Assembly (NCBI RefSeq): GCF_034140825.1
Contig: NC_089041.1
Coordinates: 26,363,501-26,427,500, forward strand
Direction of reading: 5' to 3'
Origin: Oryza sativa Japonica Group
Lineage: Eukaryota; Streptophyta; Magnoliopsida; Poales; Poaceae
Length of the DNA: 64,000 nt
The notes below the pieces were generated by a model. The model saw nothing but the letters and a program-made list of their open reading frames with translations, did not search any database and was not told the DNA's origin. Made by a program: the position numbers and the translations under genes. Shown here piece after piece: positions 21,460 to 35,174 of the stretch. Within the stretch, counting starts at the first letter, position 1. Every line of letters starts with the position of its first letter.

Positions 21460-24400
21460 ATGGTGGAGGCGGGAGAAATCGGCGGCGCCGCCGTCTTCGC
21501 CCTCGCCGCCGCCGCCGCCCTCTCCGCCGCCTCCTCCCTCGGCGCCGTCGACTTCCGCCGCCCCCTCGCTGGTACATTCCCCCGTTTTTGGCAACTTTTT
21601 AGCCCCCCTTGCTCGCTGTCTCGCGTGATCTGACGTCGTTTCCCTGCTGTTCCGCAGCGGTTGGAGGCGGCGGGGCGTTCGAGTGGGATGGGGTCGTCCC
21701 GTGGCTGATCGGGGTGTTGGGCGGCGGGGACGAGGCGGCGGCGGGGGGCGTGTCGGTGGGGGTGGCGGCGTGGTACGAGGTGTGGGTGCGGGTGCGGGGC
21801 GGGGTGATCGCGCCGACGCTGCAGGTGGCGGTGTGGGTGTGCATGGTGATGTCGGTGATGCTGGTGGTGGAGGCGACGTTCAACAGCGCGGTCAGCCTCG
21901 GGGTCAAGGCCATCGGGTGGCGGCCGGAGTGGAGGTTCAAGTGGGAGCCCCTCGCCGGCGCCGACGAGGAGAAGGGGAGAGGGGAATATCCCATGGTCAT
22001 GGTCCAGATACCCATGTACAATGAGCTGGAGGTGAGAAGATACCGCTAAAAAAAATTAACTGTAAAAAGGAACAAAAAAAATACTAATCATTCTCTCTGT
22101 ATTATTGTTTGATTACCTTTTCCTGTTCCTGTTGTTGCCTTGCGAGATTGAATATTTTGGTATATGTTATCTGATCCTGCTAGGAATGGGCTGTGTGTAG
22201 GTGTACAAGCTGTCGATTGGGGCGGCATGTGAGCTCAAATGGCCAAAGGACAAGCTAATAGTCCAGGTGCTGGACGATTCCACCGATCCGTTCATCAAGG
22301 TAAAACTGATGAACTCCTCGTTTTCTAGTAGTAGTACTGTTGTAGTGTTGTTCTATTGTTGCATCAGCATGGGTGGAGATTTCCTAGTTCCTAGCAAGGA
22401 CTTTCTGTTTTAGGAGTAGAGAGCCTATCAGTACCTACCTAAGTTCTATCTCAAAGAAGTGAGACATTTGTTGGTGGGAAAAGGATTGGACAGTTCAGAT
22501 CAAAAGTTTTGACAGAAGGGTAGCTTTCATAGCATACCACTTATCTTAGTTGGTATAGTTGGATTACACATGAAAGCTACTCCAACGTTGAGGGAGCTAG
22601 CACAGTAGTAGTGTCAATTGGTAAAACCTTTTCGCTATCACCACTTCACTAGTAGATAGACTCGATAGTACTAGTGTTTTTTGTTATTATGGGAGATGGG
22701 ACTTGGAGCATATGATTATATGAAAATGAAGTACATAACATGCTACAGTCAAAGAGGACACCAAGATTGAATTGGATGGAGAACGATAACAATTCATTTG
22801 GAGTCTGGACCCTTCCCTCACATGGGTACAGTGGACCCCTGTCTGACAGCACAATAATTAATTTAGTATTCAGAGAAATAATACGAATATGTATCTGAAG
22901 TGAGAAATTTCAATAGCTGTTTCTTTCTCTCTCTCTCTCTCTTTTAATCTCCCGCAATACAGTTACAGCCCTATTGCCAACGGCAAAGGATACTTCGAGA
23001 ATTTTGGATCTGATCTGGACATCCAACCACATATTTGTGTGATGAGTTTCATCACATGGATGAGGTTAATGCAATGATTTGAGCGTAATCTGTAACAACA
23101 GAGAAACCATGGGGTATGATAGATCACTTTAAACTCAGTAAATCAGCATTATTGATTCAAGTGAGTTTAGTCCTTGATGTTACTGATGGGAGATGCATGC
23201 ACTTATAGTATATTACATAAGCTCATTTACCTAGTCCTGAAATTTGCCCTGGCTCACTTTTCCCCTATCTGGCTGACTTCCCACTTGGCTTGCAGCCCAC
23301 TATCCAATGTCATGGATGATGGATCTGATGAATGGTTCAATGATTGGGCATATCCCTCTCCTATAGGAGGAATCTTTGCCATGTTATTTCATATATCTTG
23401 AGCTGCTAGTAGAAGACATCTACATGGCATTTATTTGTAATATATCATGCATTCATGCTTTGCTATGTTATTATCTTCACAGTTCAAAAGTCCTTTGTGC
23501 ATTCATGCTTTGCTATGTTATTATCTTCACAGTTCAAAAGTCCTTTGCTATCTCAGAATTTTATGATGATTCATTTTGAGGACATATACATTATTTTCAC
23601 AAAAAATAATTCAGGTAAATAGGACATGTCAATAAGAAACAAAAGATGCTAAGACCTAAGAGTTGTCTTCTGTGATCGATTCTAGCGTACTTATTGCTCA
23701 TATTCGATTGCTTAATTTTTGTTGTTGAACACTTAACTGGCTCACTGAATGGGTTGGCTTAGTACAACGAGGCAGCAGTAGCTGGCAGGCACAATGAACT
23801 TTCTGAAAAAAACAGAGGTGACCAGGTAGCCCCGCCCATCAGTCCATCAGATCTGTATCTATCATTCTACCACAATCATCAAATACGGTTTATCTTATGC
23901 CATCCAATGACAACATGATGTGTTCAAACACGGTGGCACCACACTACAGCACATCCGCTTGTGCACAACAGCCACTTGTGAACCTTCTCTTTCATTTGTC
24001 TTACTGAACAAAACCTTGGTTGAGGGCATTATATTTCAAGTACAATCGAACATTTTAGACAATACATAATCATCTATCAATCTTGTATTTATCATTAATG
24101 AGTGTAGACGTGTAATCTCAAGATGATCAAATTACTTCTTGCGTGCAGAATTTGGTGGAGCTTGAATGTGAGAGTTGGGCAAGCAAAGGAGTAAATATCA
24201 AGTACGTCACAAGAAGCAGCCGCAAGGGGTTTAAGGCAGGAGCCCTGAAGAAAGGAATGGAATGTGACTATACCAAGCAGTGCGAATATATTGCCATATT
24301 TGACGCTGATTTCCAGCCTGAGCCAAATTTCCTGCTCCGAACTGTCCCATTCCTCATGCACAACCCGAATGTCGCCCTTGTTCAAGCTCGGTGGGCCTTC

Positions 24401-26146
24401 GGTAAGGACTTCATTCCTGTGAGCTATGGAGCATAACTCTTCCAGATATCTATCACAAATGCATAGTTTTGATTAGGCCATGGAACAGAGAATAGCTCTG
24501 GATAATATTTTGAGTCCTATATGCTTCTATGTCATGGTACATTATCACACAGGAATACTTTCTCCATTTCAGAGCTCATTGTTCAGAAACTTTGCACAAA
24601 AATCTGCTTTAAAATACTCACTGTCTTAGCTGACAAAGAAAATATCTCTTTACACATTCATAGGCATGAAAAAAAATGACATGAGAAAACTGCTAGCATA
24701 TTGCCTTCTCAAACAAGATAACATTTTATTACTCTGATCGATCCAATTCTTAATTGACAGAATTTTGCAGTGAATGACACCACAAGCCTGTTGACAAGGG
24801 TACAGAAGATGTTTTTTGATTACCACTTCAAGGTTGAGCAGGAAGCTGGATCAGCAACCTTTGCCTTCTTCAGCTTTAATGGTACATACATACCTCTATA
24901 ACTTTTGGATTCTAAACACCATAAAGAGAAAAAAACAAGTCCATAATTTGTAGTATTACAAAAATACAATCTATGTTGGGTATATCAGGAACCGCTGGAG
25001 TGTGGCGCACAACAGCCATCAATGAGGCAGGAGGTTGGAAGGACCGCACTACAGTTGAAGACATGGACTTGGCAGTTCGAGCATCCTTAAATGGTTGGAA
25101 ATTTATCTATGTTGGGGATATCAGAGTGAGCAAACCTTTTGCTACCATAGAGTTCTCAACAATATAATGAATTTTAAAGTAAAACAGTCTGATTTGGCTA
25201 TGTTAACATGTCATAGGTCAAGAGCGAACTGCCGTCCACTTATGGAGCCTACTGTCGACAGCAATTTCGGTGGGCCTGCGGTGGTGCAAACTTATTCCGA
25301 AAGATAGCAATGGATGTTTTGGTAGCCAAGGTGAGCTTCTTTTCTCACACCATTGGCAAATACAATAAATCTGAAAATTCACCCCATCGTTGTTCCATTA
25401 GGATATATCGCTCCTCAAGAAGTTCTATATGCTCTATAGCTTCTTTTTGGTGCGGAGAGTTGTAGCCCCTATGGTTGCCTGTGTTCTTTACAACATCATA
25501 GTCCCTTTGTCGGTCATGATCCCAGAGCTATTCATACCAATCTGGGGTGTCGCCTACATTCCTATGGCACTTCTGATTATCACAACCATAAGAAATCCAA
25601 GGTCAGTTCTGCATTGCCTGTGTGTTTAGTTCTAAAATGTTCCCTATATGCCCTCCCCCATAAACTAAAACTTAATGTTATTCTTTGTCTCTTCAGAAAT
25701 CTACACATAATGCCGTTTTGGATCTTATTTGAGAGTGTGATGACTGTGCTTCGCATGAGAGCTGCACTAACTGGCCTTATGGAATTATCTGGGTTTAACA
25801 AGTGGACTGTGACGAAGAAGATAGGGAGTAGTGTTGAGGACACTCAGGTTCCTTTGCTTCCAAAAACCCGGAAAAGGTTAAGAGACAGGTATGACCTCTA
25901 TTCAAGGCTATCTATATCATGATTTATACTAGACTGCTGTATGAATTACAATTTATATTGATACTGTCTTTTGCTTGCAGAATTAATCTTCCCGAGATTG
26001 GATTTTCGGTGTTTCTCATCTTCTGTGCGTCATATAACCTTATCTTCCATGGGAAAACTAGCTACTATTTTAATCTGTATCTCCAAGGACTAGCATTTTT
26101 GCTTCTAGGATTTAACTTCACTGGCAATTTCGCCTGCTGCCAATGA
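21460..26146 (+). CDS. CSLA7: Glucomannan 4-beta-mannosyltransferase (cellulose synthase-like A)
   Basis: Ten exons (21460-21571, 21658-22031, 22201-22299, 24149-24401, 24771-24881, 24989-25125, 25217-25330, 25402-25601, 25697-25888, 25981-26146) give 1758 nt and 585 residues. Every junction has GT-AG and the frame is continuous. The enzyme is a family GT2 Golgi mannan synthase using GDP-mannose and GDP-glucose. The catalytic series is present: LDDSTD (Asp188), FDADFQP (Asp247, Asp249), TVEDMD (Asp341) and QQFRW (377-381). One membrane helix lies near residues 80-105 and several follow the catalytic domain, ending in GNFACCQ. The length equals my memory of rice CSLA7. The acceptor of exon 5 is the second of two AGs; the first would put a stop in frame. 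Intron 3 is 1.85 kb and holds a 50-bp tandem duplication. Confidence 0.95.
23449..23548. repeat. Perfect 50-bp tandem duplication in CSLA7 intron 3
   Basis: The unit beginning gcattcatgctttgctatg occurs at 23449-23498 and again at 23499-23548 without a visible difference. The identity implies a recent event. Confidence 0.9.
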
Positions 26147-27038
26147 CGAGGACAACACCTTGACTGTACGAAATGTTGTTTGCAATTATTTTCTGGGTAT
26201 AAATTCTTCGGATGACATTTCAGATCATGATCATAGATGCATATGGCGTTGATCTGTGCACTAACACCTGTTTCAGTTGCTAGACTTCCAGGGAAACTTT
26301 CACAGAATACTAGGATGTGTTGTAATCAAATATCAGTGATGTGTTATGTACTCTAGTTAACACGAAACACCAATTTGTTGATCTTTTTCTTGGATTACTT
26401 CCTTGAGCGCATGAACTCCTTTTTTTTTTCTTGGATTACTTCCTTGGGTGAATGAACACAATTTTCCAGCACAGTGTCCCTGTTCCGACTGTACACATGC
26501 AGATACATGCATGATTGGGTAAAAAGCAAACCTTTTTGGCCCTTTGGGTGCGAGTAACTCGGGAGTTTGTATATCATTTTTTTTTTTGGCAAGATATGGC
26601 TAAAACCTTACCAAACTCATTAAACCAGGTCAAACATTGTGCCCAAACTGACATCCTGATGCAAAATTTAGCCAAAGTTTCTTTGCCGAACATAACAGCC
26701 CCATGAACTCAAGCGATAAAAAGTCACGCATTTTCCTCTTACCACTCGCACTTGCCAATATTTTATTGCAGTGTGCCCAATACAAAGTTCTAACATTACC
26801 TATCAGGCAAGATAAAACGGTAGAAGGAATGATCTACAAGAAAGGGTTACAGTCTTCAGTTACAGCAGAGACGTCAGTTGCACATATTTCGTCTCAAGTA
26901 CATAATGGCATCATTAGGGTACAGACTAATAATATTACCAGTCAAAAATTGACTAATTACAGATACAGAATGCTCACACTGGAAAATCATGAAGTTTATG
27001 GACTGTCATTGTGAATAAGCCATGTATTCCTGATTATA
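26147..27038. other. Convergent 3' region between CSLA7 and the DCN1-like gene
   Basis: Both genes end facing each other, 892 bp apart. The tract carries the two 3'UTRs. A short direct repeat (tttcttggattacttccttg, near 26388 and 26430) is visible. No further gene is seen. Confidence 0.6.
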
Positions 27039-30000
27039 TTAAAACGAGCATTTCATTGAAATGCAACCTTCAAATCCTTTTGACAAACAATCTTCGACGA
27101 TAGAAGGTGAGTTCTGAAGACAACCTCTTGGGTTGTGCAAATTTGCATCATCACAATAATCTGATGGACTGTGAACCAAAGGAGTACCTGCATTGTATTC
27201 CCAAACTCCATACTTAGTAATGACAGGGCTCTCCTTCAGCCGTTTCAGAGGCGCAAGATGGACTGAGCGCGTAAAATTATCCGAAAGGTCCACATCCTCA
27301 TTAGGTTTAAGACGAGTAGGGCATTTCCTCTTTGATCCAGGTAATGGATTTATTCCTGTCACACAAAATTTGGGAATAACTACAAAGCTGACTAAATAAC
27401 TAGTATATGTAGTGTTGCCTCAAAACATTACCTCCAAATGTATTGGAAATGTTCAATTGTGATTCCATCGCACTGGAGCAATCACAGGAATTATAAATCC
27501 TACATTTTGCAAAAGCAAACTCATAAGCAGCAATACAGCTAGGAAAAAAGTAATTGAGACCAGCCCATAGAGTATGTTAAAAGTTATAGAAGCATTTTGT
27601 GAAATACAAATATCTGTAAACATATTATGGAAGTCTTCTTATTATGTACTACTAGTAGGGAGAAGGCTTCCACGAATCTATTGTCATGTAAGATGTATTT
27701 AGTAGGATAAATCTGGTGTCACATTATTTTCTATAGTTACTATTTCAAAATACAATCACTATTAATATGCATCCCATGTGCAGCGAGAATAGCCACATCG
27801 TACAATGCAAAGTTGCTAACTATTTTAAGTAAGTTGTGCCTAATCTTAAATCCCAAAAGCTCCTTAACTGCCTATCCGTTAAAATCATTCACCAAGCATA
27901 ACAGTTGGAAGCAAATGTGGAGCTTTATTGCATAAAATAATTTAAGTTTTGTCAAGTCTTTTTTTACCACAAGTTCTGTGAATTGCCTTTATTAGGAAGC
28001 ATAAAAACTATATACCTAGTAAAAATAAATATAAGTGAAACCATGCTATACGGTTCAAGATGCAGAAAACAAATATAAGTGAAACCATGCTATACGGTTC
28101 AAGATGCAGAAAACAACAGGTATCATGACTTCTGGCACCTGAGGGTGAAGACAAAACTCACAAGGTACTTGCGCACCAATGCTAATACTAATATTAATAT
28201 CCCATTCTAAACTACATTTTTCAATTGCAGTACCATTAAATTGAATTGAATTGTCATATCAGAAAATTGAATGCTTTAGGTTTATGGAATGGGAACAGAA
28301 TCAATAAACTCAATTGGAAAGCACTCTAAATGAGCACTAAGGACAAGAATGACAAACCTGTGCATATGCTCCACAAAATCATCAACTAGAACTGGCCAAG
28401 CACCTAGGAAAACAGAAAAGAATAGCAACATTAGATTTGCCTTAACTGTTACTGGGCTATATCTACAGAGGAAGCTGCAAATAAATGATAGAAATCCTCA
28501 AAAGAATCATATGAAATAGATTAAACTTTACCTTTTGGATCATAACCTTCCAAATCTTCATTTACACACCTGCTGAAAGCTAGCAGCTGCTGCCAGACAT
28601 CCTCTGTTATGTTGTAACGTTGGTACTTCTGAGAAAGGAAAGATACAGCTCAACTAAAAATATACAGGAAAGTCTACTCCTTGCACATTCTCGTGTGAAT
28701 GAAAATGCAAAAGATAAAGGTAGTTCCCAGACGACTCAATATTTTTATAATAACTACCATAGACTATAGTGGAAGGCCTACACGCTCATCTTAGATTAAA
28801 ATTAACCCCAATCCAGAATTTCTTTTTTGTTAAGTGCCTAGGATTCAAGGTTGATTTACATGTACAACTGAAATGATTTAAATGCACAATACCAAATACT
28901 GACCAACACAATCTAGAGTTTTCTTCACCATATTTTTACTAGTACAAACTTCATATTTTGGAAGAAATGTAAGTGTTGCAATACAAGTGCAATGACACAA
29001 AGATAATGATATTTGATGTGCTCAAATACACCTTAACAAGCCTATACAGTCATCATGTATTCATGATTTCATTTATCGAACATTCAAACCATCAAAGTGT
29101 AGTTCAGCCACCACTTCAGTGAAACTGATGGAGTCACTTATTCATGCTAGATGATTATTGTCCTTTGGCCCCATTCACATATCTAAGGTATTCTTATTAA
29201 AGAAACTGTTGGTTGATTCATCAACAAGAAACCCAGAAAAAAATTATATGTAAACCATGCAAATCCCTATGATAATTTCACAAACTAAAGAACCCCCCAC
29301 TAATAATGCCGAAGCAATAATTGCATATGAATAACAGACCTAATAATTGTTCAAGGTGAAACAATTGAAATTTTAGATCAGTTATGAAGCAGAAATTTGC
29401 ATACCTCAACAAAGTTACACCACCTGTCAAGCAACCAAAACCTCCCATTTAGAACCATCCTCCATGCTCCCACAGCTCTCTGAACAGCTAAAATAATGAA
29501 ATTGAAAGGTTGCATTCTTATCAGTCTTCTAGGGGTATATAAACTATATAAGTAGCATACATGGTCATGCTTAAAATAGGTGGTCTTACAGATGTTCTTT
29601 TGGCCATTTTCTCGGGAAATGAAGAAGACAAAATCATAGAAGATACTGAATCGGTGAGCATCATCCTAAAAGAGAGAACTCTCCATCAACAAAACGAATT
29701 GAAAAGCATATGAAAAAAATGCATAACCAATTTAGAGAGCATTACTCACTAAGTCAAGAGCTGACATGAGCTTGGGGATGTCACTAAATATCGCATCCCT
29801 GTATGAAAACATTAGAGAATGTAATCAGGCCAAAGGAAAAAGAAGTATCAGGAAACTGCATCCCTAGATGAATATTAGGAGATACAAGGATCGATTTCTT
29901 TTGTGCTAACTCTCAACGATACTTTAGCTCGGTAGGCATGTCAGGTAGAAGTTAAAAAAATTTATTTCATAAAATCTTATCACTGAAAAGTAAAGATACA

Positions 30001-30934
30001 ATAAAGGTGAGAAGTGAGAAGTGCAAGCTATCTTGTGATAAAAGAAAAAAATAGCACGCCTCATTTTTTTACACCACATAATTGTCAATGCCTACAAAAG
30101 CATATTCAAGATAGCTCACCTCAATCCTTCCATGCCATCTATAACTTGTGAAAGCTCAGCCAATCCTTCTCGTGTGTTCACGTTTGAAAACGCTGATACA
30201 ATATCTAGCCAAAAAAAAAAGATCAAACTAATAGATTTAGACAGCATCAGAGTACCTCAGGATTCAGCAAACATGATCTAAGTAACGCTAGAGTCCAACA
30301 GATGTTCAATCACTGTGCATCAAAGATCATCTCTGTACTTCGTAACAAATTATGCTTTCAGGTGCTAAGGAATCATGACATGATAACTGAATTGTACCAA
30401 TAATTTTGTTTACAGTAAATTGTACCACGAATTGCCTAGTACAGCCTCTAATTAGACCATGTTGTACAGATTAAACAACCATGACCACTATCTCCAAAAT
30501 TGGTCTTCCTACTAACACACACTTAACTAAAAGTTATTGCAGTCTTTTAAACCCTAGAGAAGTGCTTAGCCATTGACATCCTTTCATCAACTAGGCCAAA
30601 AAAAAAAAGAAAAAAGCTCTAAAAATATCAGATACTTGACCAACGGAATTATCAACCTAAACAGCACAAAATTCCCCAAAATTCGCCAAAACACAGACAA
30701 GTAAAAAAAAAACCCAAAAGTAGCACAACCGACTGAAAACCCCCCACAATTCCCCCTCTCCTGGTCGAAACCCTAACACCACACCACGGGAGTTCACCAA
30801 CCCCAGCGAAAGAGGCGAATCCGGCGGGGGGAGGGGGCGGAGAGCTCACCGTAGTACTTCTGGTACGCCTGGAAGGCCGCGGGGCAGACGGCGGCGGCGG
30901 CCTCGAAGCCGAGGCATCCCGTGGGCCAAGCCAT
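27039..30934 (-). CDS. DCN1-like protein (AAR3-like), cullin neddylation factor
   Basis: Nine exons on the minus strand (30934-30850, 30204-30120, 29798-29750, 29665-29590, 29487-29405, 28628-28532, 28403-28358, 27499-27432, 27355-27039) give 906 nt and 301 residues with consistent phases. The central region is the DCN1/DUF298 'potentiating neddylation' domain: HRFSIFYDFVFFISRENG, AVGAWRMVLNGRFWLLDRW, DVWQQLLAFSRCVNEDL and AWPVLVDDFVEHMHR. Such proteins act as scaffold E3 factors that transfer NEDD8 to cullins and so activate SCF-type ubiquitin ligases. The N terminus (MAWPTGC) and the extra C-terminal tail of about 125 residues resemble Arabidopsis AAR3, linked to auxin-analogue response. 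The tail has Cys and Lys/Arg clusters of unknown role. Intron 7 (28357-27500) carries a 44-bp tandem duplication. Confidence 0.9.
28027..28114. repeat. Perfect 44-bp tandem duplication in the DCN1-like gene
   Basis: The unit starting aaatataagtgaaaccatgc occurs at 28027-28070 and 28071-28114, head to tail and identical. It lies deep in the intron between exons 7 and 8. Confidence 0.9.
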
Positions 30935-31269
30935 GGATGGATCCCGAGCCCCTCCCCCCCCCCCCCCACGGAAACCCTAACCCCCACCGCGCCCGCCCGC
31001 CCGCGACTGCGGCGCCGACGACGAGGCGATCGATCTGACGTCGGCAACGAGACGACGGGAAAGCAAAAGTGGGGAGGGAGGAGAGAGTAGAGAGAGAGGG
31101 TGGGGGCAAAGCGGAAGAGAAGAGAGGGCGGAGCCGATGCCGAAATGGAAGGCGACTCCGATCCGATCTGTACCGTTGGATGTGCCATGCGCAATTAACC
31201 TGTATGATCATGTTACCTGTAGTACCGGTCAAAGTTACTTGGGATGAGATCGGCACTCGGAGTTCCCAA

Positions 31270-32714
31270 CTCGCGCATGCTTAAACGGTGTATCTGTTGT
31301 AAAAAATTTATATAGAAAAGTTGTTTTAAAAACTATATTGATTTATTTTTTAAGTTTTTTCTAATACTTAATTAATCACGTGCTAATGAACTGCTCCGTT
31401 TTATGTGCCGGAGGGGAGAGTTTCCAGCCACCAGATACGAACACAACCTTTTACTATATGAGTATGGTCATGTTTGGGGAGTTATTTTTAGGTAAAAAAA
31501 CATGTCAAATATAATTATAGTATAAATCTAGTATAATTATATATGAAAATGATTGTAATTACATATGTAATTTAGGAACTTACATTGTAAATACACTAAA
31601 ATCATAATGTAATTTAGAAATTTATAATATAAATACATGCTAACTTTTTTTAAAAAAATATGGCGACACATTTGTAGAAAAAAATTGGATTCTACAAGTA
31701 CATATTCTCATATTCTGGATAACGGTCTAGTCTATTTTGAGGGAGCTAGAGATTCTATGAGAAGTCGTAGCTAATATAAACTCCTCCATAAATATCCTAT
31801 ATCAGGGACTGAATAGGTTTTGTGGATCTTCTTTTCTGGTTTTGTATGAGCTTCTTTCACTTATTGCCAAAACAAAGAACTTAGTTTTTGGTAAATTATA
31901 TTTTGGTATGCGAAGATAGTGTTTGATGGTGTTTCGTTTGAGGGCTTCTCAAATTTTTATAGAAAATTTCGTAGTATAAGGTTACGAAAGTTTTGATAGA
32001 GTTTGAGTTGGTTTTGTTATCTTTTCAAATTTTGGTATTATCATATTATTTTAGAAAGGTTGAAAATAATAAACCCTTCAACCCTATTGGTTACATCCCC
32101 TGTTAAAAAAACAAATTTGTCGTCAAAATTTATTCTTTTATGATGGGTTACGTTATTTATCTTTATACATTACTACTATTGTTTTACCATTAATATTAAT
32201 ATTTGTTAAGGAATTCCATATTAAGTTATCAAAACGTGACCTCGCCACTGCCACATGGGCATATTGAAGACGACGGTAGCGCCACTATGCACCTTCGATA
32301 TCGATAGCGGCTAGGATAGCCGCCGCTAGCCAGTTGTGAATCCTTAGTCGGCTGACATCATCCCCATAAAGTTACACATGGATGGATTTGGCGATAACAG
32401 ACAGTTTGGTAACAACATAGAGGCGTTGTCGTCCCCTCTGCCTCTATGCTCTTCGCCGATTGGCCTTGCCTCATGCTAGGCTACCGCCAACGCTACGGGG
32501 CGAACTCATGTCCCTTATTATAGTGTCCCAATTCTTCTTTTGTATAATTCTCGATGTTGGTACTTATTCCAGATCTAGCACATGATCGTTCCGCGGTTTG
32601 AGCCTGCTATAAGACAGAGGATAGTTCTCCCCCGCCGCTAAACAATTACTCTACGTAAAGATATTCACGCATATAGAAATATGCTTCATGTTATTCTTTT
32701 CTAAGCTAAAATTA
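31270..32714. other. AT-rich intergenic region between divergent genes
   Basis: This separates the minus-strand DCN1-like gene from plus-strand ELOF1. It is AT-rich, with a moderately GC-rich patch at about 32230-32480. I found no credible coding sequence or clear transposon ends. Confidence 0.45.
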
Positions 32715-32844
32715 TACTCCCTCAATTTCATAATGTAAGACTTTCTAGCATTGCTCGCATATGTATGTATATGTTTAGATTCATTAACATCTAAATGAAT
32801 ATGGGCAATGCTATAAAGTCTTACATTATAAAACGGAGGAAGTA
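32715..32844. mobile_element. Stowaway MITE, 130 bp
   Basis: It begins TACTCCCTCAATTTCATAAT and ends with the inverted ATTATAAAACGGAGGAAGTA. The two halves are almost fully complementary (gtaagactttctagcattg against caatgctataaagtcttac), so it would fold as one long hairpin. The TA edges fit the Stowaway/mariner target TA. Confidence 0.88.
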
Positions 32845-33153
32845 GATTCTATCCGAACATAACAAAAATATGTAGATTACCTTAATTTTTGGGTAACGAG
32901 GAGTATCAATCACCAAATCCATTACCACTTCTTTTTCTATGATAGTATAGGATATTGGGTCAAGCTTGACCGTTTGTTAGCGGCGGGTGTGAACACCCTC
33001 CATTTTTTCCCCCCAATCCCTTCCGACGCGCTCTCGAGCTCCCCGCATTCCCCGTCTCCCCTCCGCCTGCCCCGGGAGCTCCTCCGGCGAGATCCGCCTC
33101 TGACAGCCACCCTCCCACGGCTGCTCGTCGTCCTCACCTCCGGCGACCGGCTC

Positions 33154-34141
33154 AGGTGAGGCCCCGGGCTCCATCACCTCCCCACGGTCTGGCTCTGGCT
33201 GCCCCCCATGGGGGACAGGCGGGTGCCTCCATCGGCGGCGTTCACGTCGGCCCATTCTCCGCCGCCGCCCGAAATTTTCTTTACTTTTATGTGCTGCGCC
33301 ATGGTGGTGGTACAGGTGTGCGGTTTTTGGATCGTTTGTGTGTTTAACCCCCTTCATCGTGAGGGAAGAATCGATCCGATCTGCTGCCGTGAGGGAATCG
33401 CGAGGGGATTATTGACTATTTTGTACCTCGTTTAGTTGAATTGACGTTTGATCGGGTGGGTTGGTTGTGTGTTGGTAGAGGAATGATGTATGATGACTCA
33501 GGATTTCTCTCTCTAGGGTTAGTCCAAATTTCCCGATCCCGCTTCAAAATCGTCATGGAAGAGAGGAAGTTTGGATAGGAGTACAAGACTTAAGTACATG
33601 GCAAATCCTTCAGCCCCTTCTCGTTTGTCATCCTTAGCAAATTAACAAGCTATGTAGATGTGGGTCTTGTAATTTCTTTTGAGTAATCAGTTTAGTTTCA
33701 GTCAGGAACTCCCGCTGTAGATTACTCAAAATGATTCTCACAGCATGTCGTTGGTTGATTTTTCTGGGTTGATTGGATTGGAAGGGTTATGCCAAATTCC
33801 CTCTCTATGAAGTATATCTTTATTAAATTTTTACTGATTGATGAACACTTGATGTAGTATCCATCGCAGGAACAAATAGGATCTTGTGCTCCTGAACACC
33901 ATTGTGATTAGTTCACTGGCCACTTCCTTTTGTGATAATAGAATTTGGTAGCATAGATGAACTTTCTTATGTTGTGTGTGTTAATACATATTCTTCAAAA
34001 CACACTGAAGTTTCTCACGTAAATTGCCTGTTCGATATGAATTTACCTATGGATGTTTTGTGTCATGTTTACAACTAGAAACTTGTAGAACTTATGGTCA
34101 TTCAGAACATTATAGTTAATGTTCCTTGTTTTACTTTGAAG
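33154..34141 (+). other. Probable 5'UTR intron of ELOF1
   Basis: The donor GGCTCAG|GTGAGG follows a GC-rich leader. The acceptor tttactttgaag lies about 20 bp before the start codon. The sequence between is AT-rich with no coding. Confidence 0.55.
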
Positions 34142-34160
34142 GAAGAAAGTAACTTGAGCC

Positions 34161-35174
34161 ATGGGAAAGAGGAAGTCAGCGGCTAAGCCACCACCTAAGA
34201 AGAGGATGGACAAGCTTGATACTGTATTTTCCTGCCCATTCTGCAATCATGGCAGTAGTGTTGAATGCCGGATGTGAGTACAATTTCCACAAGTTTACTT
34301 ATCTGTCTGTTGCTACTGCTTATGGTAATGCATTTTGACTCATTTCTCACCCTTCTTCCAGTGATATGAAGAACCTGATCGGCGAGGCTTCATGTAGGAT
34401 CTGTCAGGAAAACTTCAGCACCACTGTCAATGGTATGCGTTAGTGGTACACTGATTTAGATTTCTCATTTCATTTAAAAATGCAAGCAAGAGCATTGGAT
34501 TTGTTATTTTGTTCCTTTCATGAAATGAACTGGTACCACCTTCGAGAACAAATTAGGTTAGCTTCTCATAGCCATGTCCTTTTAGTATTGTACTCTTTGC
34601 CTAGTCACTTTGTTTCAACCAACTGGAGATAATACAGCAGAACTAAGAGAGTAGAGCAGAATCTCTTGTAAAGATCAAATTGAGGATAAGAGAGGAAATT
34701 CAACTTGGAATCATACTATTTATGGGTGTTTAGTTTTTCAGTAAAATTGGTCTGAACAAACTATATTGTCTCTGATGTCCACTCAGTAGCCACTATGTTG
34801 ACACCTTCATGTCTATCAAGACAATAAACATGTTGCAAGTGTGAGTTAACTGATGGTGCAAAAGAAGATAGAGTGAGTAATAAACCTGCACAAGAATATC
34901 GTGCATAAAAACAGTGGGTAGTAAAACGTTGTTCTTTGGTAAACTGCACTTTCCAAGTCTATACTGATTCTGTGATTTCTTTGTTGCAGCACTGACTGAA
35001 CCAATCGACATGTAAGTTAAAACTCCCTACAAATAACAACTTACTCATTCCAGTTGTGCAAAGTCTAATCACCTATGCCACACTTTTACTTACATTCTAT
35101 TCTCTTGCAGATATAGCGAATGGATTGATGAGTGCGAGCGTGTCAACAATGTCGAAGACGACGACGGAGCATGA
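34161..35174 (+). CDS. ELOF1: Transcription elongation factor 1 homolog (ELOF1)
   Basis: Four coding exons, 34161-34273, 34362-34432, 34990-35011 and 35111-35174, encode 89 residues. Exon 3 is a 22-nt microexon. The sequence starts [20 protein letters not shown], a basic tail. It continues with a zinc ribbon using Cys25, Cys28, Cys49 and Cys52 (SCPFCNH and ASCRICQ), then the conserved [17 protein letters not shown] block and an acidic end EDDDGA. This is the small, highly conserved elongation factor that binds RNA polymerase II during elongation and helps transcription-coupled repair. A GC-rich leader exon near 33000-33153, with donor CTCAG|GTGAGG at 33154 and an acceptor near 34141, suggests a 5'UTR intron of about 1 kb. 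Confidence 0.95.
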
